Source: Synechococcus sp. GFB01
Lineage (GTDB): Bacteria > Cyanobacteriota > Cyanobacteriia > PCC-6307 > Cyanobiaceae
Length of the DNA stretch: 5,858 nt
Reading direction: 5' to 3'
NCBI RefSeq assembly: GCF_001039265.1
Contig: NZ_LFEK01000023.1
Coordinates: forward strand, 16,970 to 22,827
The position numbers and the translations under genes are program-made. Of this stretch, positions 1 to 3,497 are shown piece by piece (the first letter of the stretch is position 1; each line of letters starts with the position of its first letter). The notes beneath the pieces are model-generated. The model was not told the origin of the DNA, made no database searches, and saw only the letters and a program-made list of their open reading frames with translations.

Positions 1-676
1 CCCCGAAGCCGATCACCCGCCCCTGACGGTCGGTGATCGGCACCATCACCCGGTGGCGGAAGCGGTCGTAGAAGCCATCGCCGCCCTTGCGGGGCACCAC
101 CAGGCCGGCGGCCTCGAGCAACTCCGGCGCCAGGCCCTCCACCTGCTGCAGATGGCTGAGCAGGGCGTCCCAGCGATCCGGCGCGAAGCCGAGACCGAAG
201 GCGTCGATCGTGGCTTCGGAGAGGGCGCGGCTGTCGCGCAGGTAGGCCAGCGCTGAGCCGCCCTCGGGGCTGCGCAGCTGGGCGCGGAACCAGCCGGCGG
301 CCAGGGACAGGGCCCTGTGCAGCTGATCGCGGCGGGAAAGCTGCTGCCGCAGCCGCTCCTGCTGTGGGCCCTCGAGGGTCTCCACCGGCAGCTGGTACTT
401 GCGGGCCAGCTCCAGCACCACCTCGCTGAAGCTCTGGCGCTGCAGCTCCATCAGGAACTTGATGGCGTTGCCGCCGGCCCCGCAGGAGAAACAGTAATAG
501 AACTGCTTGGCCGGCGACACCGTCATCGACGGTGAGCGGTCGTCGTGAAAAGGGCAGATGCCCACGAACTCGCGGCCCTTCTTCTTGAGCACCACGTGCT
601 CACCCACCACGTCGACGATGTCGGCTCTCTCCTTGACCGCCTCGATCGTGCGGGGATGGAGGCGGGGGGAGGCCAT
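1..676 (-). CDS. dnaG: DNA primase DnaG, N-terminal part (C-terminus beyond left edge)
   Basis: DnaG synthesises the short RNA primers used by the replicative polymerase at the fork and works with the DnaB helicase. The minus strand reads without a stop from ATG at 676 to the window edge, giving 225 residues that begin MASPRLHPRTIEAVKERADI. Residues about 5-100 are the CHC2 zinc-binding domain. Its ligands are visible as Cys41, His44, Cys62 and Cys65 (CPFHDDRSPS, then YYCFSCGAGGNAIKF). Residues 200-225 (YDRFRHRVMVPITDRQGRVIGFG) match the start of the catalytic RNA-polymerase core, so the Toprim domain and the helicase-interacting C-terminus lie outside. Bacterial primases are usually about 600-700 residues, so roughly one third is present. 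No in-frame ATG lies close upstream, and the N-terminus matches the usual primase start, so 676 is a firm choice. There is no Shine-Dalgarno sequence; the bases just before the ATG are C/T-rich. It diverges from the permease gene at 709. Confidence 0.95.
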   Translation of the reverse strand, partial: MASPRLHPRTIEAVKERADIVDVVGEHVVLKKKGREFVGICPFHDDRSPSMTVSPAKQFYYCFSCGAGGNAIKFLMELQRQSFSEVVLELARKYQLPVETLEGPQQERLRQQLSRRDQLHRALSLAAGWFRAQLRSPEGGSALAYLRDSRALSEATIDAFGLGFAPDRWDALLSHLQQVEGLAPELLEAAGLVVPRKGGDGFYDRFRHRVMVPITDRQGRVIGFG

Positions 677-708
677 GGAAGGGGGGCGGGGCAGGCGACG
701 ATGGCGCC

Positions 709-1655
709 ATGGCCCATTCTGCTGCAAACCACCATCCCTGCGGCAGCCCGGCCACCGCAACGCTGTGGATGGTGGCCAGCGCGCTCAGCTTCTCGCTGAT
801 GGGCGTGTGCGTGAAGCAGGTGGGTGGGCGGCTGCCGGTGGCGGAGGTGGTGCTGGCCCGCGCCTGGTGAGCGTGGCGATCAGCTGGTGGCTGCTGCGCC
901 GGGCCGGGGTCGATCCCTGGGGGGAGCGGCGCCGACTGCTGATCTGGCGCGGCCTGGTGGGCAGCCTGGCCCTGCTGTGCGTCTATGCCGCCCTGGTGCG
1001 GCTGCCCCTGGCCGCCGCCACCGTGATCCAGTACCTCTATCCCACCCTCACGGCGCTGCTGGCCTGGCTGGTGCTGGGCGAGCCGCTCAGCCGGCGACTG
1101 CTCGCGGCCGTGGCGCTGGGCTGGAGCGGGGTGGTGCTGGTGGCCCAGCCTGGCCGTCTGCTGGGGGGCGGCGGCGGCGCCGGTTCGCTCGGCCTGCCGC
1201 CCCTGGCGGTGCTGACCGCCCTGGTCGGGGCGGTGCTCACGGCCGTGGCCTACGTGAGCGTGCGACAGCTGCGGCGCACGGAGCATCCCCTGGTGATCGT
1301 GTTCTACTTCCCGCTGGTGGCGGTGCCGCTCAGCCTGCCGCTGGTGCTGCTCGATCCGGTGCTGCCGACGCCGACGGAACTGCTCTGGCTCCTCGGTGTG
1401 GGCCTGTGCACCCAGCTCGGCCAGGTGTATCTCACCCGCGGGCTGATGGCCCTGCCGGCCGCGCGGGCCACGGCGATCAGCTACGTGCAGGTGGTGTTCG
1501 CGGCCCTGTGGGGCTGGCTGCTGTTCGGTGAGAGCATCGACGGCGGCACGATCGCCGGGGCCGGCCTGGTGCTGCTGGCCACACTGATCAGTCTCAGCTC
1601 CGCAGGGGCAGGGGGTCGATCAGCCACTGGGGAGGGTCGCCGGAAGCGGCACTGA
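709..1655 (+). pseudogene. EamA/DMT-superfamily permease, disrupted by a one-base deletion near 864
   Basis: This is a drug/metabolite-transporter (EamA) family inner-membrane permease; its substrate cannot be told from sequence. Frame one starts at ATG 709 (MAHSAANHHPCGSPATATLW), contains helix 1 (MVASALSFSLMGVCVKQVGG) and ends at TGA 868-870 after EVVLARAW. The rest is in another frame: from 864 it reads LVSVAISWWLLRR and stays open to TGA 1653-1655. Adding one C in the run at 863-864 turns ARAW-stop into ARALVSVAIS and restores one protein of about 315 residues, a normal family length with about ten helices in two EamA repeats. Repeat hallmarks are YLYPTLTALLAWLVLGEPLS and, in the second half, ISYVQVVFAALWGWLLFGES. 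The rest looks undecayed, so this is either a very recent mutation or a base-calling error in a C run. ATG 769 is an alternative start. If made from an internal start such as GTG 867, the product would lack helix 1. Its last 62 bases overlap the convergent lipoprotein gene. Confidence 0.8.
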
Positions 1656-2064
1656 GCGGTCGGGCCAGCCGCCAGCTCTGGCCCCGCTCGCCACGCTGCA
1701 GGTAGAGCTCGAAGGGACTGTCGACCCGGATCGGATCTCCAGGCAGACGCCAGTCGAACTGACCGACCAGGCGGAGCCCCTTGCCGTCGCCGATCGGCAC
1801 CATCTGCTGCTCCGCCACCCGAACCCGGCTCACCTCCGGCGAACCACCCGGCTCGAGCTGCAGGGCCTGGGCGATCGATCCCTGGGTGAGCTCGATCTGG
1901 AGCGCCAGCGCGGCCAGCAGCGTGGCGCGGGGAGGCTGGCCGACGCCCGAGCAGGCGCCCAGCTGCAGCAGCAACACCAGGGAGAGGGGCAGGGCCAGGC
2001 CGCGACCGACACGAGCGAGAGCAGTGCCGAAGCGCTGGGCAAGGGTCCGCAGGGCGGGCAGCAT
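1594..2064 (-). CDS. Small putative lipoprotein of unknown function
   Basis: I cannot assign a function. The 156-residue product has a long basic n-region (MLPALRTLAQRFGTALARVG), then a hydrophobic stretch (LALPLSLVLLLQ) ending in the lipobox LGAC with Cys38. It should therefore be lipidated and anchored on the periplasmic face of a membrane, with about 119 mature residues. The mature part has a likely helix at 48-70 (ATLLAALALQIELTQGSIAQ) followed by a beta-rich region that includes LRLVGQFDWRLPGDPIRVDS and FELYLQRGERGQSWRLARP. The closing motif PQWLIDPLPL is also present. The start at 2064 puts the signal peptide at the N-terminus; a longer reading from 2250 would overlap ruvA and bury the signal sequence. 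I recall similar small proteins beside ruvA in marine Synechococcus, which needs a search to confirm. It diverges from ruvA across 21 bases and its 3' end overlaps the permease gene by 62 bases. Codon use resembles its neighbours. Confidence 0.78.
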   Translation of the reverse strand: MLPALRTLAQRFGTALARVGRGLALPLSLVLLLQLGACSGVGQPPRATLLAALALQIELTQGSIAQALQLEPGGSPEVSRVRVAEQQMVPIGDGKGLRLVGQFDWRLPGDPIRVDSPFELYLQRGERGQSWRLARPLSAASGDPPQWLIDPLPLRS

Positions 2065-2085
2065 GGGGGGCGTTTGGCTCCACCC

Positions 2086-2745
2086 ATGATCGGCTGGCTG
2101 CAAGGGGAACTGGCCGATCCGTGGCAGCAGGACAAGCGCCAGGGCCTCCTGCTGATCTGCCAGGGGGTGGGTTACGAAGTGCAGGTGAGTCAGAGACAGT
2201 GGCAGCGGCTTCCAGGCACTGGCAGCCGGCTGAGCCTCTGGATCCATCACGCGATCCGCGACGACGGCTGGACGCTGTACGGCTTTGACGAACGGCGGGA
2301 GCGCGATCTGTTCCGCGAGCTGGTGGCGGTGAGCGGCGTGGGCCCCCAGATGGCCCTCGGCCTGCTCGGCGCCATGGGGGCCGCGGAGCTGGTGCAGGCC
2401 ATCGTGCGGGCCGACCTGCGCAGCCTCGCTCAGGCTCCCGGCGTGGGCAAGCGCACGGCCGAACGGCTGGCGGTGGAGCTGCGCAGCCGACTGGAGCAGC
2501 GCTGGCTGGATCGGCCGCCGCCGCTGGCCGGCGTGGATGGATCGGGCGCCGAGGCCGGCGCGGGCCAGGCGCTTCCTCCGGAGAGCCTCGATGAGGTGCA
2601 GCTCACGCTCACGGCCCTGGGTTACGAGCCTCTGGAGATCCGCCGCGCCCTCGAATCTGCCGCCCCTGCGGGTCTCGGCAGCGCTGCCGATGCCGAGGTC
2701 TGGATCCGGGCCTGCCTGCAGTGGCTGGGTCAGCAGGCGGCCTGA
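2086..2745 (+). CDS. ruvA: Holliday junction branch migration protein RuvA
   Basis: RuvA binds four-way Holliday junctions as a tetramer and loads the RuvB motor, which drives branch migration before RuvC cleavage. The 219-residue protein has normal family length. Domain I (about 1-65) is the OB-fold, starting with the signature MIGWLQGEL and holding ICQGVGYEV. The acidic pin that sits in the junction centre is kept as Asp59-Asp60 (AIRDDGWTLYGF). Domain II (about 70-140) has two helix-hairpin-helix motifs, VSGVGPQMALGLLG (82-95) and APGVGKRTAERLAVELRSRL (117-136). After a Gly/Ala/Pro-rich linker (144-166), domain III (about 167-219, LDEVQLTLTALGYEPLEIRRAL) is the RuvB-contacting part. ATG 2086 is preferred over an in-frame TTG at 2074 because RuvA proteins begin MIG. 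Neither ruvB nor ruvC is in the window. It is followed on the same strand by rpsO after 71 bases. Confidence 0.97.
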   Translation: MIGWLQGELADPWQQDKRQGLLLICQGVGYEVQVSQRQWQRLPGTGSRLSLWIHHAIRDDGWTLYGFDERRERDLFRELVAVSGVGPQMALGLLGAMGAAELVQAIVRADLRSLAQAPGVGKRTAERLAVELRSRLEQRWLDRPPPLAGVDGSGAEAGAGQALPPESLDEVQLTLTALGYEPLEIRRALESAAPAGLGSAADAEVWIRACLQWLGQQAA

Positions 2746-2816
2746 CAGCCGAGGATTAAAGTGTTGGTTTGCACCGGCTCGGCCCCGCTGGCCCTCCGCC
2801 CTTCCCTTCCCTCTCC
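2746..2816 (+). promoter_or_regulatory. ruvA-rpsO spacer: candidate rpsO promoter and pyrimidine-rich leader
   Basis: This is the only real intergenic space in the window. It holds a small AT-rich patch in an otherwise GC-rich region, with a TAnnnT-type hexamer TAAAGT at 2757-2762 that could be a -10 element. A CTGACA at 2742-2747, overlapping the ruvA stop, resembles a -35 but lies only 9 bases upstream, too close to pair with it. The last part is almost purely pyrimidine: 18 consecutive C/T bases at 2799-2816 run straight into the rpsO ATG, with no Shine-Dalgarno sequence. I see no strong hairpin followed by a T-run, so read-through from ruvA is also possible. The promoter call is an inference from base composition and position. 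Confidence 0.35.
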
Positions 2817-3086
2817 ATGCCGCTCACGACCAGCCAGAAGCAGGACCTGATCAACACCCACCAGACCCACGGCACCGACACCGGATCGGTGGAGGTTCAG
2901 GTGGCGATGCTGAGCGAGCGCATCAGCCAGCTCACCGGCCACCTGCAGAACAACAAGCACGATTTCTCGTCGCGTCAGGGCCTGCTGAAGATGATCGGCC
3001 GTCGCAAGCGGCTGCTCGGCTACCTGCGCGGCATCAGCCAGGAGCGCTACAGCGCCCTGATCGCCAAGCTCGGCATCCGCGGCTGA
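2817..3086 (+). CDS. rpsO: 30S ribosomal protein S15 (uS15)
   Basis: S15 is a primary binding protein of the small ribosomal subunit. It contacts the central domain of 16S rRNA and helps form an inter-subunit bridge. The 89-residue length is exactly that of the bacterial family. Family landmarks in order are [19 protein letters not shown] (15-33), [20 protein letters not shown] (about 35-54, with the conserved LTxHL and HDxxSR segments), then [18 protein letters not shown] (about 56-73) and [14 protein letters not shown] at the C-terminus. ATG 2817 gives the standard N-terminus [12 protein letters not shown]; an in-frame TTG at 2769 would add a Pro-rich extension unknown in S15. It starts 71 bases after ruvA and ends 9 bases before pam68, so the last two very probably share a transcript. 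In other bacteria S15 represses its own translation through the mRNA leader; whether that applies here is unknown. Confidence 0.97.
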   Translation: MPLTTSQKQDLINTHQTHGTDTGSVEVQVAMLSERISQLTGHLQNNKHDFSSRQGLLKMIGRRKRLLGYLRGISQERYSALIAKLGIRG

Positions 3087-3095
3087 GCCCACCTC

Positions 3096-3497
3096 ATGGC
3101 CGGCAAGGGAATCAGCCCGGGCAAGGGTCGCAGCAGCAAGCCGAACCGGCCCCAGCCCCAGGCCAGCCAGGCCATTCCCGACGCGGTGGCCAACCGGATG
3201 GCTCGCCGTATCGCGGTGGCCACCGGCGTGCCCACCCTGCTGGGCATGGGCGTGTTCATCGGCAGCTACCTGCTGGTAAGCCGTGAGATCCTCGATGTGC
3301 CGCCCGGCGCCACCCTGGCCGCTTCGGGCGCCTGCTTCCTGCTCGGGGTGATCGGTCTGAGCTACGGGGTGCTCTCGGCCAGCTGGGAAGAACAGCCGGG
3401 CAGCCTGTTCGGCACCGAGCAGCTGGGGGTCAACCTCGGCCGCCTCAGACAGTCGGTGCGCTCGATGCGGAGCGGTTCAGGCGGCCAGCAGCGGTGA
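3096..3497 (+). CDS. Pam68/DUF3464 family photosystem II assembly protein
   Basis: Pam68 proteins are thylakoid-membrane factors for early photosystem II assembly. In Synechocystis the homologue has been found bound to ribosomes and linked to chlorophyll loading of CP47. The 133-residue product has a basic, Gly/Pro/Gln-rich cytoplasmic-type N-terminus (GKGISPGKGRSSKPNRPQPQ), a segment at about 27-40 (IPDAVANRMARRIA), and two membrane helices at about 41-62 (VATGVPTLLGMGVFIGSYLL) and 72-93 (ATLAASGACFLLGVIGLSYG). After these comes the family hallmark YGVLSASWEEQPGSLFGTEQ and then LGVNLGRLRQS. ATG 3096 is the obvious start, 9 bases after rpsO, with CCACCTC instead of a Shine-Dalgarno. The 3' end overlaps the convergent dnaE gene by 21 bases. 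The rpsO linkage fits a ribosome-associated role. The family call rests on my recognition of the motifs; the assembly role in this organism is inferred. Confidence 0.88.
   Translation: MAGKGISPGKGRSSKPNRPQPQASQAIPDAVANRMARRIAVATGVPTLLGMGVFIGSYLLVSREILDVPPGATLAASGACFLLGVIGLSYGVLSASWEEQPGSLFGTEQLGVNLGRLRQSVRSMRSGSGGQQR

Noticed and set aside
600..1286. A 228-codon minus-strand open frame across the dnaG-permease junction
   Set aside because: It is antisense to the permease and out of frame with dnaG; the His/Gln/Pro-rich translation is typical of a shadow frame.
824..1531. A 235-codon plus-strand frame within the permease gene
   Set aside because: Its translation is Ala/Gly/Arg/Pro-rich with no membrane helices, while the alternative frame over the same bases encodes clear EamA helices.
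1594..2250. A longer lipoprotein reading starting at 2250
   Set aside because: The extra 62 residues lie antisense inside ruvA and would put the signal peptide and lipobox in the middle of the protein; the start at 2064 is far more sensible.
2742..2762. A CTGACA/TAAAGT pair as a complete rpsO promoter
   Set aside because: The spacer is only 9 bases, well short of the usual 16-18, so only the -10-like element was kept, at low confidence.
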